A stretch of DNA of 56,884 bases from Laccaria trichodermophora (GCA_018417955.1 JACTVC010000059.1:1-56884); one strand, 5' to 3'. Numbered from the stretch's first letter, positions 33,635 to 44,759 are shown. The notes: generated by a model from the letters alone, not told the origin. Program-made: numbers and translations.

Positions 33635-34105
33635 ATAGACGTGCCACAAAAACTTTTACAAAGTGACGCTAAAAATATAAACTATATTAAATTTTTAATT
33701 TGATTTAAATTTAATATATAAAGTTTAAACTAATAGCTAATCATTAAAGAAAGTTAAATAATTAATTTTATTAGACGAATTGTCACCTGAAATTCGGTGA
33801 CATGAAGAAGGAATTTCGAGTAATCGTTGATCACAAGCGCAACGGTGAAGATTGAATTCGTGATGAACTAACTGTCTGTCGCTGGGGAGAAGCTCGGAAC
33901 GGGGGAAACTGCCACGATGTTAATACTTGAATAAAGTTTAGTTTTGTTTTATTTAATTACTTATTTTATATTTAAAATAAATTTATTAATAAATTTTAAA
34001 TTTTAACTCCTTTATTAAGTTAAATAGTATCAGTTAACCCTTTTGAGTAACATCTCAAAAGTCATAGCAAGGTAGCTGTACTGGAAAGTGCTGCTGGAAA
34101 ATAAA
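33635..34105 (+). rRNA. rns: Small subunit rRNA, exon 2
   Basis: 3' part of the small rRNA: GACGTGCCACAAAAACTTT after the intron, CGGTGAAGATTGAATTCG near 33844 and the decoding-site/3' block AGCAAGGTAGCTGTACTGGAAAGTGC (34066-34091, described here only as position plus key bases AGCAAGGTAGC and GTACTGG). The end near 34105 is approximate. Confidence 0.9.
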
Positions 34106-34908
34106 TAATTTTAATTTAAACCCCCTACCTTTAGCAAGTGTGCCTTGCTTCTTTGTAGTTGTAGTTGTAGTTGTGGTTTTTACAAACTACAACTACAAGC
34201 AGCGCTTTAGTAGCAGCAGCCACCACACAACTATATAATATAAAAAAATAAATCCATAAAAAAGATAACAAATTAACAATTAGCATTATATTAATTGCTA
34301 AAAACTTTATTTTTTTTTTCTTAAAGCTACTTCTGCTAGCAAGTGTGCATTCATAAGCAAGCGTGTCTTATTAATAAGGAGCAGTTGTTGGTTATCATTA
34401 GCTAAAGCCACCATCGCTACTTCGATTCTGCTCCGCTTTGCTTCTGGTTGTAGTTTTTACAACTACTTGCTAGCGAAGCAGCCAGCCACAATTGCTAGTA
34501 GCAGAATCGCTCCTTCGCTTATGATTAAGCAGGATCGCTACTTATGGTAGCGAAGCAAGGAATATAAAACAACAAATTAATAATAGCATTAAAACTTATT
34601 TTTAAATAGATAAAAGCATTTAAACTTAATATGATATAAAGCATATATTAATTAAAATAGACTAGTTGTTTGTTGTTTGTTAGTTGCTTTAGCTACTTAC
34701 AACTACTTTGTTAGTAACTAATAAAAAGCTGTGATGCACCAAATTACCTTCATAGCGAAGGCTATTCAGGGTAAAAACAAAAATAAACAAAAAAGCTACG
34801 CTTGCTTTTCCCAACAAATAATAAGCTTTTTATTAGTTATTAAATTGGTTGTGGTTATTATAATTATATATAATTATAATAACTACAGCAAGTACTTAAA
34901 ACCAATAA
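34106..34908. repeat. Intergenic repeat region, rns to trnV
   Basis: No gene; the frame at 34731-34922 runs into trnV and is not called. H1 at about 34154-34196, reverse H4 at about 34433-34495, and an AT palindrome near 34856-34882 (TTATTATAATTATA and complement). Confidence 0.7.
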
Positions 34909-34979
34909 AGGAGGTTAGCTGAGTGGTATAGCAGTAATTTTACACATTATAGACAGAGTTTCGATTACTCTACTTCCTA
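34909..34979 (+). tRNA. trnV: tRNA-Val (TAC)
   Basis: Acceptor AGGAGGT/ACTTCCT, anticodon stem GTAAT/ATTAT, loop TTTACAC, anticodon TAC; T loop TTCGATT. Confidence 0.88.
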
Positions 34980-36451
34980 ATTAATTATTGTTTGCTAGAG
35001 TAGCTTTAATAATCAGCGCTTTAGCTGCTACCAACAATAGCTAGCAATATGTTTTTAATATACTTTAATTTTATTATTGTGCATTATATAGCTACTCTGA
35101 TTCATAAGTAGCGGGTACAGGTAAAGGTAGCGATTATTTTTTTTTTGTCTGATGGCTCTTGTAGTATGTAGTAGTAGTTGTAAAAACTACAACTACAACT
35201 ACAACCAGTAGCGCTGCTTATTCATAACGCTACTGTCGTAGCAAGAAGTAGCGTAGCCTCTTATTTTTATGCTAAAGCTAGCTACTTATCGGGTACAGGT
35301 GAGTTATTAAAATTAATACACATTTGCTTGCTTAATTATAATTATAATTATTTTAATAGTAATTACCTTATTAGGATAGGATTATTATTATTATTATTTT
35401 TATTCTGCGTAGCATTCATAATAAAAGCTGCTTCTTCAATGGTTTTAATTTTTATCGGTGTACTTGCTTTTATTAATATTAATCAAGGGTTTAATTAGCA
35501 ACCAATAATAGCTAGCCATCTAGAAACAAACTGCTATTATAATTCTTTATCATAATGAGTGGGTAGCTTTATTTTTTATTAAAGTTAGGCAACATTGCTA
35601 AAGTAAGAAAATAAACGGTTATGCTACTTATGATTCAGTTGCTTCCCTTATTTTTTTAAAGCTACTTATTGTGTGGCCAAGCGTAGCCTAATAAGGAGCA
35701 ATTGCTTCGCTACGCTACTTTTATTAATAAGGCACAATTGCCAGAAGCAAGACAATATTTGGTAACTTATTTTTATAATTAACCTTAGAACACTCAAAAT
35801 TTTTTGCTACTTCTTTAGCGTAGTATTATATACAGCTTCTTATTTGTTTTTGTGTTTGTTTTTATTGTTTTTACCTAGAATAGCCATCGCTAAGTAGAGA
35901 AGTAGTTGTAGTAGTTGTATTTACAACTACAAATAAAAAAGCAAACAAAGCTTGTGTGGCACAGCAAGCGATACTTAAAAAAAGATAAAAGTAGTTTATT
36001 TTTATAGAATCCATCAACAACTAATGCTTAATAAATTTCACTAGCAAATCAATTGATTAAGAAAATTATTTCTCTAAGAATAAATATTGTAGTGATTGAA
36101 CTACTTATCGCTACTTCGAAGGCTACTTCTTGTGTCATGAATAAGGAGCAGAATCGAAGTAGCAGCGCTACTGGTTGTAGTTGTAGTTGCTTCGCTACTA
36201 GCAAAGCAAGCTTGCTTTGCTAGCAGGATCAGCCACAACAAACAATAATAAGTAGTTGTAGCTTATTATAATTCAAGTGCTAATCAAACCCTATATTTTT
36301 TTATAATAATTATAATTATAATTATCTTAGCATTCTTCGGTATAATTATAATAATCTAAAGATTAACACAATATTAATCAGTAAGTATTTATTAAAACAA
36401 TTACAATTAAAGAAAAAATAGCTGCTTATTAATAAAGAAATAAATGTTAAA
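34980..36451. repeat. 1.5-kb intergenic repeat region, trnV to trnC
   Basis: No gene. CGGGTACAGGT twice (35112-35122 and 35290-35300), H1 hairpins at about 35165-35215, 35900-35935 and 36175-36200, and a CATTCTTCGGTATAATT motif near 36329. Confidence 0.7.
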
Positions 36452-36525
36452 GGGTTAAGTTTACAGATGGTTCCTGTAGTAGACCTGCAAAGTCTCATTT
36501 TAAGGTTCAATTCCTTCTTAACTCT
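36452..36525 (+). tRNA. trnC: tRNA-Cys (GCA)
   Basis: Acceptor GGGTTAA/TTAACTC. D stem TTAC/GTAG. Anticodon stem AGAC/GTCT with loop CTGCAAA, anticodon GCA; T loop TTCAATT. Confidence 0.85.
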
Positions 36526-36694
36526 ATATTAATGTATTTAATAATAAATTAACTAATTCTTTAGATACAAATAAGAAAACTTATTAATAAAAAAAAAACT
36601 ACTTTTATTTTCTTTTTCGATTAATAAGGAGCAGAATCGCTAGGCACAATAAAAATTTCTAGACTTGCTTTATTTTTATTTAATTTATATTAAG

Positions 36695-37292
36695 ACACAA
36701 CAATTTGAAGCAACCAACTAAAATTAACATTTTTATGTTAAAAAAAATAAAAACTATAGTAGTTTATTTATTGACGCTATTTATTAATATTATTATTAAT
36801 ATTAATAATACAACTAAAAAATATAATGTAAGTGTCCTTTAAATTAAGTACAAAAATAATTTTTGACCGACGAGTCTTCATTATATTTTAGTTTTTTATC
36901 AATTAAATAAAGTATTATCCTACATAGTTTATTATTATCTCTTCATATTGACTTCTTATTACAAATAATAATAATTTGATTAAAGAACAATAATGATTAC
37001 TTGGTATTTAGAAACAAATTATAGTTTAATAAATTATTTTATTTATTGATTTAAAAAATAAATGCTTGCTAATAATTATAAGGCTACTAGAATAAAACTA
37101 TGCAATGCTTTTTAATTATTGGCTATAGTTTTAATTAGCTAAAACTATCTTTAGCTTTTTTTCAAGTAGTTTTTTAATTTTAAGGTGCGAGCATTAACAA
37201 ATAAGTAGTTAACACTCCTTACACAAAAATAGTGTTTCTTTGCTAACTACTACGCAATAAATAATAATAATAAAAACAATAATTTAAATTAA
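36695..37292 (+). repeat. Duplicated leader, copy B (upstream of orf37306)
   Basis: Second copy of the ~390-bp leader seen at 29187-29578, same orientation. It has small substitutions and indels and one large insertion at 37064-37255. It ends 13 bases before the ATG of the ORF at 37306. Confidence 0.85.
37064..37255. mobile_element. 192-bp insertion flanked by a 7-bp direct repeat
   Basis: Leader A reads ...AATAAAT-AATAATAATAAAAAC without interruption. Leader B has the same left and right flanks but with 192 bases between two copies of AATAAAT (37057-37063 and 37256-37262). The insert starts GCTTGCTAATAATTATAAGG and ends TTTGCTAACTACTACGC. It contains the hairpin ATAGTTTT/AAAACTAT (37129-37151) and a longer imperfect pairing TAGTTAACAC...GTGTT...CTAACTA (37207-37250). 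It has no ORF, so if mobile it is non-autonomous. The AT-rich flank means the 7-bp repeat could partly be chance. Confidence 0.6.
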
Positions 37293-37305
37293 ATTAATAA
37301 TACAA

Positions 37306-38073
37306 ATGTTAACAAAAATTAAAACCATTATCACAAGTTTTGCCAAAGGTTTAAAAAAAGGATGGGTAACTCCGACTTTACCTGAAAATATCACTAAATT
37401 TCATGATAAACCTATAGTGAGGTTATTTAGAATTTTAGGTGGTTTAAGCGTAATAATTACCCTAGGTAAAGTTAATTTTTCTTTTGATTTACCTATTTAT
37501 ATTTTTTATATCTCTTTTTTTATTACGATTTTATTTTTTTTATATATGCTAGTAATAAATATTATTAGATTAATTCATATCGTAAAAATATTAAAATCTG
37601 ATGAGTTAGATGTAAGAAATTCTCCCATAGATAGAATTGCCTCATTGACTGCTAGGATTCTATTATGTGGAAAGGGTATCTGTTTAGGAGGTGCTGTAGG
37701 AGGCTCAGTCGTGGGAGCTGGTTTAGCTCTGGATAGTTCCCTTGTAAACACCGGGAACGAGCCCATCTTCTCACCACAAATCGTCGGTTTGTTAAAAAAA
37801 ATTCTACCTGAAGGAGTCATTAAACCTACAAGTCCCCAAAGTTCAATTACAAGCATCGAGATAGGATCAATCATTTCGAAACTTGATAGTAATCAATTAG
37901 ATCAAGTAGGTTTGAAAGATGTCAAAAATGCTATTGTTAAAGCAAAATCTTTAAGTCTTAGCGAAAAAGATGAATTGGAAAAATTAATTAATCAAGAAGA
38001 AAAAAACTTAGAGATAAAAGGGGCTTATCTTAAGACCAAAATAAAAGAAGAGATAGATAAAATAAATAAATAA
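37306..38073 (+). CDS. Plasmid-type membrane protein ORF (255 aa)
   Basis: Unassigned protein, 255 residues. Two hydrophobic segments (about residues 45-65 and 66-88) precede LDVRNSPIDRIASLTARIL (about 101-120), then a Cys- and Gly-rich stretch (CGKGICLGGAVGGSVVGAG) and a charged, coiled C-terminus (KEEIDKINK). The RNSP-DR-AS...KG-C pattern recalls hypothetical proteins I know from agaricomycete mitogenomes and mitochondrial plasmids. That link is from memory and needs a search. Shares its upstream leader and an RNSP motif with the ORF at 29593. No TGA codon inside; its Trp codon is TGG. Codon use is less AT-biased in the middle than in core genes. Confidence 0.65.
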   Translation: MLTKIKTIITSFAKGLKKGWVTPTLPENITKFHDKPIVRLFRILGGLSVIITLGKVNFSFDLPIYIFYISFFITILFFLYMLVINIIRLIHIVKILKSDELDVRNSPIDRIASLTARILLCGKGICLGGAVGGSVVGAGLALDSSLVNTGNEPIFSPQIVGLLKKILPEGVIKPTSPQSSITSIEIGSIISKLDSNQLDQVGLKDVKNAIVKAKSLSLSEKDELEKLINQEEKNLEIKGAYLKTKIKEEIDKINK

Positions 38074-38453
38074 TTTTAATTATTACTTTATTTAAAAATA
38101 AGTCCATTATTTGGTTATTTAAATATGAAGTCTCTCTCTCTCTAGGAGGTGACCCTCGCCCTATGGTGCCCTTTCTACTACTAACCTTAATTGTAGGTAG
38201 CTAATTTCTTAGAAGTGAGGATTCATAATCCTAAATAAATGTAAGTGTGCTTGCCCCTCACTTATTTTATTCTTTAAGAGTAGTTATTTCTTGTTAAGGT
38301 TGGAGTCTATTAAAGTGTTCTTATTTCATCCATACTTCTTTACAAACTATGAGATTAATTTTAATTTATACTAAGTGAAATTTTACTGTGGAGATGATTC
38401 TCTTGTGTCTGGAGTAACCTTCCTTTGGCTTTCGGTAGGAGAATCCCACAAAG
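38074..38453. other. Unassigned region of less AT-rich sequence
   Basis: Less AT-rich than the surrounding gaps and without the H1-H6 repeats. It contains a CT run (38131-38143), the inverted pair AAGTGAGG (38213-38220) / CCTCACTT (38256-38263), and a longer-range inverted pair CTAACCTTAA (38181) / TTAAGGTTGG (38294). It may be the tail of the integrated plasmid-like segment that carries the 37306 ORF. No gene identified. Confidence 0.4.
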
Positions 38454-38705
38454 CTAGGTAATAGGTGAAATAAGATTACCATATCTACAATATGAAAATA
38501 TATTATTAAAAAATGAAGGTGTGAAGGGTGGTTTTGGATCGCGGGGTTCGGAACTTGAATATTTTTGGGAATTATAAATATAATCATTATAATCTGTTAT
38601 ACCTAAACTATTATAAACATTATTTATATGATTTATAGATGGTATATTTTCTACGTAATTAGAAATTGGATAATTCCAATTAAGTCTAGATATATCCTTA
38701 CTCAT
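38454..38705 (-). CDS. Hypothetical ORF, 83 aa
   Basis: Unrecognised minus-strand frame (MSKDISRLNWNYPISNYVEN...), rich in Asn, Tyr, Ser and Pro, with no membrane segment. Its composition is unlike repeat-derived frames, and it lies next to the less AT-rich stretch, so it could be the end of a plasmid gene. Upstream the frame stays open into a dispersed element coding LASPE, the same reading as in rps3. It could equally be chance. Confidence 0.3.
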   Translation of the reverse strand: MSKDISRLNWNYPISNYVENIPSINHINNVYNSLGITDYNDYIYNSQKYSSSEPRDPKPPFTPSFFNNIFSYCRYGNLISPIT

Positions 38706-40736
38706 ATTACTATAAACAATTTCTGGCGAAGCAAGACACTATCTAACGTAAGCAAATAATATTTATATCTAACAATACTGTTAATAAAAAACATTAATTT
38801 TAAAAGGAATAAATATAAGATTAAAAGCTACTTATTAATCGCTACTTCGATTCTGCTTATTCATAAGCGAAGAAGCAGCTGAGCCATCGCTACTAGCAAT
38901 TGTGCCTTAATTAGAAGCAAAGCGTAGCAGCTGCTGCGGTTTGTGTAACTAGCAGCCGCTGCGTAGCTCGCTACTTATGGATCAGGGAAAGTAAATAAAT
39001 GTTTTTCTATTTATTGTTTATTCTATATTAATTCTGCTAAATAAAATGCTGGTGATCATTTGGTGCTACTTACATCTAAGGCTTGGTGTGGTGCTACTTT
39101 TTTAATACAACTAGGGCTGCTTTATTAATAAGTAGTAATAATAACAAACAACCACACTAGAAAAAAACTACGTCCTACTTCTTGTGTCTTCTTCTTGCTA
39201 CTTATGGATCCATTCAAACTTGCTACTTCAAACTTGCTACTTATGGTAGCGAAGCAAGCTACTTCTTGTAGTTGTAAAAACTACAACCAGTAGCGTTATG
39301 AATAAGCAGCTGCTGAAAATACCGCAGCAGGCACAATAAAGTTTTATAATAATAAAAATAAATAAATAAATAACTATTGCTAGTTGCAACCAAACTGGGT
39401 TGGCTATCCACAAAAAAAAAACTACGCTTGCTTTGCTACACAATTAATTGGCTGCTTGTTACACAAGCCGCAGCTACTATAACATTACTTGTAAGGATTA
39501 TTATTATCATTATCATTTAAATTATCATTATCATTTAAATTATCATTATCATTATCCAACAACAAAAAGGAATAAAAAGCTTTTTATTTTTTATAAAGGC
39601 TAATAGCCACTTACTTTCTTTTCTTTGGAAAAAAAATAACTTATTATTATTTATTACTTTGCTTCTAGTTGTAATTGCTTCGCTACAACTACAAAGAAGC
39701 AAGGCACACTTGCTAGGAGGGCATCTGTAAAAAAAAAAAAAAAAACTTGCTTTATGAATATGAATCGCTAGTAAAATAAGAATTAAGAGAATAAATGCAC
39801 AATAAAACGGTTAATTGCTTGCTTGGGTACAATTAATTATTAATTATTAATTATTAATTAATAATTATAGCTAGCACTCCTTACACAAATATTTTTTAGT
39901 ATGCATAGTCATCCTGCCTTTTTATTTTAGTTATTAAATTAATTTCTTTAAATTAATATTAAAATATTAAAGGTCACTATTTCTAGGTTAAACCTGCAAC
40001 CTTTTGTTATATTTATTTCTTTATTTATGAATAATAATAATAATAATAATTATAATAATAATAATAAAACAATAGAGTTGGTTGATTACTAAGTAGCCAC
40101 TCCAACAATTGCTACTTCTTGTGTGGCAAAGCAACCGTAGCCTAATAAGAAGCAGCTGTAGGTAGCAGTTGTAGTTGTAGTTGTAAATACTACAACTACA
40201 ACTACAGCCACCTGCGAAGTAGCGGAGCGATTATTAAGTAGCGAGCTTCGCACAACAATAATTTTTATTTTTTGTGATTAGATAGAAATAGTTTTTTTTT
40301 TATTTAAAAAAAGGCACAATAAATATTGTATTATTACTATTATCTTTAATTATTTTATTCATATAACAATTTTAATAAAAGGTAATTAATTAAGTTTACT
40401 AATTAATTAGAGTTAAAGTAAAATAACTTTTGTTTTAAGCCTTTGATCTATTATATTTTAATTTTATTTTAATTTCTGGGTTATAAATAATTCTATTCTA
40501 AAAAAGCTACTAAAAATAAATTAAAAAAGCTACTTCTGAATCTGCTCCTTATGAATCGAAGTAACAGTGTCATTAATAAGCGTAGCAAAATCAAAAAATT
40601 AATATATAATTTATATTATAATAGAGCTAATAATAAAAATATAAATTATATATTTAAAAATAAAAAAGTAAATGGGAAAAAATAAAGAAATTAAATTATA
40701 TAATAAAAATTAGCAGGCGATAAGAAAAAAAAAAAT
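38706..40736. repeat. 2-kb intergenic repeat region upstream of nad6
   Basis: No gene seen. H2 at about 38929-38970, a composite H1 module at about 39262-39340, ATCATT/ATTATC units (39500-39558), H1 at about 39665-39692, ATTATTAATTA runs (39834-39866) and H1 at about 40160-40208. The last 200 bases before nad6 are plain AT-rich sequence. Confidence 0.75.
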
Positions 40737-41375
40737 ATGAAAACTCTTTTTATAAATGTATTAGCCCTTGGAACCTTAATCTCTAGTATCTTTACAATAA
40801 CTTCTAAAAATCCTGTAATCTCAGTGATCTTTTTAATCTCTACTTTTGTACAAGCAGCCGGATATTTAATAATTATAGGAATAAATTTTGTAGGTATTTC
40901 TTATATAGTTATATATGTAGGAGCTATAGCTGTATTATTTTTATTTGTAATTATGATGATTAACGTGAAATTAACAGATATCTTAGAAACTGGTACTCAA
41001 TATACAAAAAATTTACCTTTAGCTCTTGCAATAGGTTCCTTATTTATATTTATTATATTTACAATTATTCCATTTAATTTTAATAATGTTCCTGCACTTG
41101 TGCCTTCTTTTTTATTAGATAAAATAACTTATTTTAATAGTCTTTTATCAGAGTCTAATCTTATCTCTATAAATTTAATTCATTCAATTATTAATAATAA
41201 TTTTTTAACCTCTACATTGTATGCTGATGTTTTAATCACAGATTTTCAACAAATTGAAGTTTTAGGTCATGGTTTGTATACTTATGGGGCTATTTTATTA
41301 ATAATATTAAGTGTAATTTTATTATTAGCTATGTTTGCTACTATTATAATTTCTAGATCTAATAAAAATAATTAA
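40737..41375 (+). CDS. nad6: NADH dehydrogenase subunit 6
   Basis: Membrane subunit of complex I. 212 residues with five hydrophobic helices. The conserved segment GISYIVIYVGAIAVLFLFVI (about residues 53-72) is the Nad6 signature, and LGHGLYTYGAILLIILSVIL near the C-terminus is typical. ATG 40737 follows an A-rich stretch. Plus strand, no intron, no repeat insertion. Confidence 0.96.
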   Translation: MKTLFINVLALGTLISSIFTITSKNPVISVIFLISTFVQAAGYLIIIGINFVGISYIVIYVGAIAVLFLFVIMMINVKLTDILETGTQYTKNLPLALAIGSLFIFIIFTIIPFNFNNVPALVPSFLLDKITYFNSLLSESNLISINLIHSIINNNFLTSTLYADVLITDFQQIEVLGHGLYTYGAILLIILSVILLLAMFATIIISRSNKNN

Positions 41376-41909
41376 TTCCAGTAAATGTTTATATTTTTGT
41401 GGCTGCTTCTGGTTGTAAAAACTACAAAGCAATCATTACCTAGCGAAGCAACTACCTTGCTTATTCTATCTCTTAGATATAAGTAGCGCTACGCTACTTC
41501 TTGCTACGACAGTAGCGTTATGAATAAGCAGCGCTACTGGTTGTAGTTGTAGTTGTAGTTTTTACTACTACTACTACATACTACAAGAGCCATCAGACAA
41601 AAAAATAATCGCTACTTATTAGGCACAGAACCTACTACTATTTACTATTGAAAATTAAGCAGTTGTTTTAGCGAAGCTACACTACACTATTATTGTTAAA
41701 AAAAAAAATAAATAAGCTTTCTTATTCTTAATTATCCTATATTATATATTAAAAAAGAGGCACTGCTACGCTAAGCTAGTCTAATTATACCCCTTGCTAG
41801 GATTATCATTATCCAACAATAAATATCCTGATTATCAAAGCTACTTATTAATTAGCACCCCTTTTAGGTATTTAAAAACTAGGATTAATCCTATATTACA
41901 TTTGTATTC
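41376..41909. repeat. Intergenic repeat region, nad6 to dpoB remnant
   Basis: No gene. A H1-like hairpin at about 41540-41580 within GCTACTGGTTGTAG-type sequence, plus GATATAAGTAGCGCTACGCTA fragments (21 bases at 41476; key part GTAGCGCTACGC). Confidence 0.6.
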
Positions 41910-43316
41910 GTGATGGTAGTAGTTGTGGTATTTACAACTACAACTACAACTACAACCAGTAGCGTTATGAATAAGCAGTTGTGTCATCAAAGCCAGAATA
42001 AAATTTTAAATCATGATATTAGTATTTTAAAAAGTAGTATCGATAGATTTGTTAGAAAATCTTACTTTGGGGGACACACTGATATATATAAAAAATATCT
42101 TAAAAAAGGTAAATATTATGATATTAATTCATTATATCCTTTTGCTATGTTGAAACCAATGCCAAATCAATTACGGCAAATCTATAAAAATATGAACAAT
42201 ATAAATTTAAATGATTTTTTTGGTTTTATTAAATGTGAAATTACAACACCTAATAATATTTTAAAACCAATATTACCTTATAAAGATGTTAATAGTAATA
42301 GAACTATATATCCAATAGGGAATTGAACAGGTGTATATTTTTCTGAAGAGTTGAAAGCTGCTAGTAAATTAGGTTATCAAATTAAATTAATAGAAGGTTA
42401 TGAATTCGATAAAGTTGATTTATTTAGTGACTATGTAGATCATTTCTATAATATTAAAAAATTTTCTAGTAAGAATAGTCCACAAAGATTTATAGCTAAA
42501 ATGCATCTTAATACGTTATATGGTATATTTGGTAGAAAATTAGACCAAATACAAACTATTAATGTATATAATAAAGATTTATATTATTATATTTCTACTA
42601 AATTTATTAAAAGTATTATTACTATTAATGAAGATATAAGTACATTACTAATACACAATAATATAAATATAAATTTAATTAATGATTTAAATTTAACATT
42701 AGAATCTAACTATTCATCATTCGAATTACAAATAAAAAGTAATGTTGCTATTGCAAGCGCTGTAACTAGTTACGCTAGAATTCATATGATTCCATTTATA
42801 TTACATCCTGGTACAGTTTACACTGATACAGACTCCATCTTTACTGAAACAGAGTTACCTTCACATTTAATTAATGAAGAATTAGGATTTATGAAAGATG
42901 AGTTAGATGGATTATTTATAGAAGAAGGATATTTCTTAGATATTAAAAAATATGGTTATTATTATTATGATAAAGATAATAACAAAATAGAATGTTCAAT
43001 AATATCAGGAATACCTAGAAACACTATACCTTTTAATGATATTATTAAATTAAGTAATGGTGAAACTTTATTTAAATCTTTAAATAATAGATTTTTTAAA
43101 AGTTTTAAAGATTTAAGTATTAATATTAAATCAGTAATAGTTTCTATAACCCAAACTAATAAAAAAATATTAGAGAATAATAATTATAAACCAATTATAA
43201 TTGATAAACAAATTAATAATAAATTAAACAATCTATTAAATATAAATAAATTATTAAACAAAATAATCTTAAGCTTTAAATTTTATATTAATGATATATA
43301 TTATATTTATTTTTAG
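41910..43316 (+). pseudogene. dpoB: Truncated family B DNA polymerase from a linear mitochondrial plasmid
   Basis: Polymerase domain of a protein-primed family B DNA polymerase, as carried by linear fungal mitochondrial plasmids. Motif A is KYYDINSLYPFAM (42112-42150), motif B is KMHLNTLYGIFGR and motif C is VYTDTDSIF (near 42820). The C-terminal region runs to TAG at 43314-43316. The exonuclease and terminal-protein domains are missing. The frame instead begins at 41910 inside an H1 module that fuses to polymerase sequence at about 41989. One in-frame TGA at 42324-42326 sits in YPIGN-(TGA)-TGVYFSEEL, where relatives as I recall them have Trp. So it is 5'-deleted and either table-4 coded or further mutated; it cannot encode a complete polymerase. 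Confidence 0.88.
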
Positions 43317-43449
43317 ATAAGCAAGCAATAAGTATTTTAGATTAACCTCTAATATATTGTACTGCTGCGGCTTGTGTAACTAGCAGCAGCTGCTTCTTGC
43401 TACTTAGCAGAATCAAAGTAGCTTTTTTAATTTAATAATTTAAAAGAGA

Positions 43450-43522
43450 GGAAGCAGAACTCGAGCGGTTTGAGTGTCTCACTTTTAATGGGAAAGTCCT
43501 GGTTCAAGTCCAGGTGTTTCCA
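43450..43522 (+). tRNA. trnK: tRNA-Lys (TTT)
   Basis: Acceptor GGAAGCA/TGTTTCC, anticodon stem TCTCA/TGGGA, loop CTTTTAA, anticodon TTT; T loop TTCAAGT. Confidence 0.9.
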
Positions 43523-44759
43523 TATACAAAACAAACTTTTAAAGTATAATCTATTAAATAAATTATAATTAAGATTTAAAGATAACAATAAAAAATTATT
43601 TATTAAATATATCTGGAACTTTAACACACAGAACAAAGCAGCTGCTAAAGCATCAGCAGCGCTGCTTTTGGCTGCAGCAGTTTAACATCACTCCTAGCAA
43701 ATTAAAATAGCCTTCGGGGTCTAAATATCAGTAAAAACCCTTTCTGATTGTGCTACTGCTACTAGCAATTGTGTCTGGCTGCTTCACTAGCAAGTAGTTG
43801 TAAAAACTACAACCAGAAGCAAGTAGTTGTAAAAACTACAACCAGAAGCAAAGTGCCGCTTCTTATTAATCGAAGCAGCCGCAGCCGAGCAGTTGTGTAT
43901 GCATAGCGCAGGCACAATAATAATAAGAAACGCTTGCTTTTTAATCGTTTACTGGTGACTCAAACCAACCATTATTTTTTTTTATATATTTAAATAATTA
44001 TCAATACAAACTCAGCATCCCTGAATCAGTTGTGTCCAGGTGGCTGCAGCGGCTGCTAGTAACACAAGCCGCAGCAGCTGCAACCAACAATAAAAGTAGC
44101 GATGCTACGCTTGCTTTGCTACACAATAAGTAGCTTTTAATTTTTTTAACCAAAGCAATTGCTACCCACAACATATGGTAGCGCTTTAGTCTTTATTCTT
44201 TATTCTTTAGTCTTTATTCTTTAGTCTTTAGTCTTTAGTAAAAAGCAACCAATACTACTTTTTTTAGTCCCATCAGGATTCAAGAATCAAGAATCAAAAA
44301 AGCTACGCAAAGATTCAAAAATCAATAATCAAGAGTCAAGAATCAAGAATCAAGAATCAGTGTTTGGTCGATTATTATGCTTTAAGGTTTGGTGGTTTTG
44401 TTTGTAGGATTATACCACAAGTAATGGAATTACCAGTCCCCAGATTAAAAAAAGCTTCTTTTTTTTTTTAAGTCTCTGATTCTTTTGTGTCAGTAGCGCT
44501 TCTTATTCTTATTAGGATTATCCAACGCTGCTAACACAAAAGCATTGATTATGATTATGTTGCTAACTACGCTTAAAAAGACACACTTGCTAACCAATAA
44601 TAGCAAACAAAAGAGAAAGTGCCTTCAATAAGTATTAAGTATCCCCAGTCCATGTAGAATAATATTTATAATTATACTTAATAAATATTATTGTAAAAGT
44701 ATAGAGCGCATTTATTACCCGTAACTAAAAAGAAAAAGCTACGCAGGCACAACAAAATT
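43523..44759. repeat. Intergenic repeat region upstream of nad4L
   Basis: No gene. A 29-bp H4/H1 unit is repeated exactly in tandem (43792-43820 and 43821-43849). H2 at about 44044-44080, a TCTTTATTCTTTAG array (44191-44238), and AATCAAGA units (44278-44360) interrupted by AAAAAGCTACGCAAAG. A GCTACGCAGGCACAA element ends seven bases before the nad4L ATG. Confidence 0.8.
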
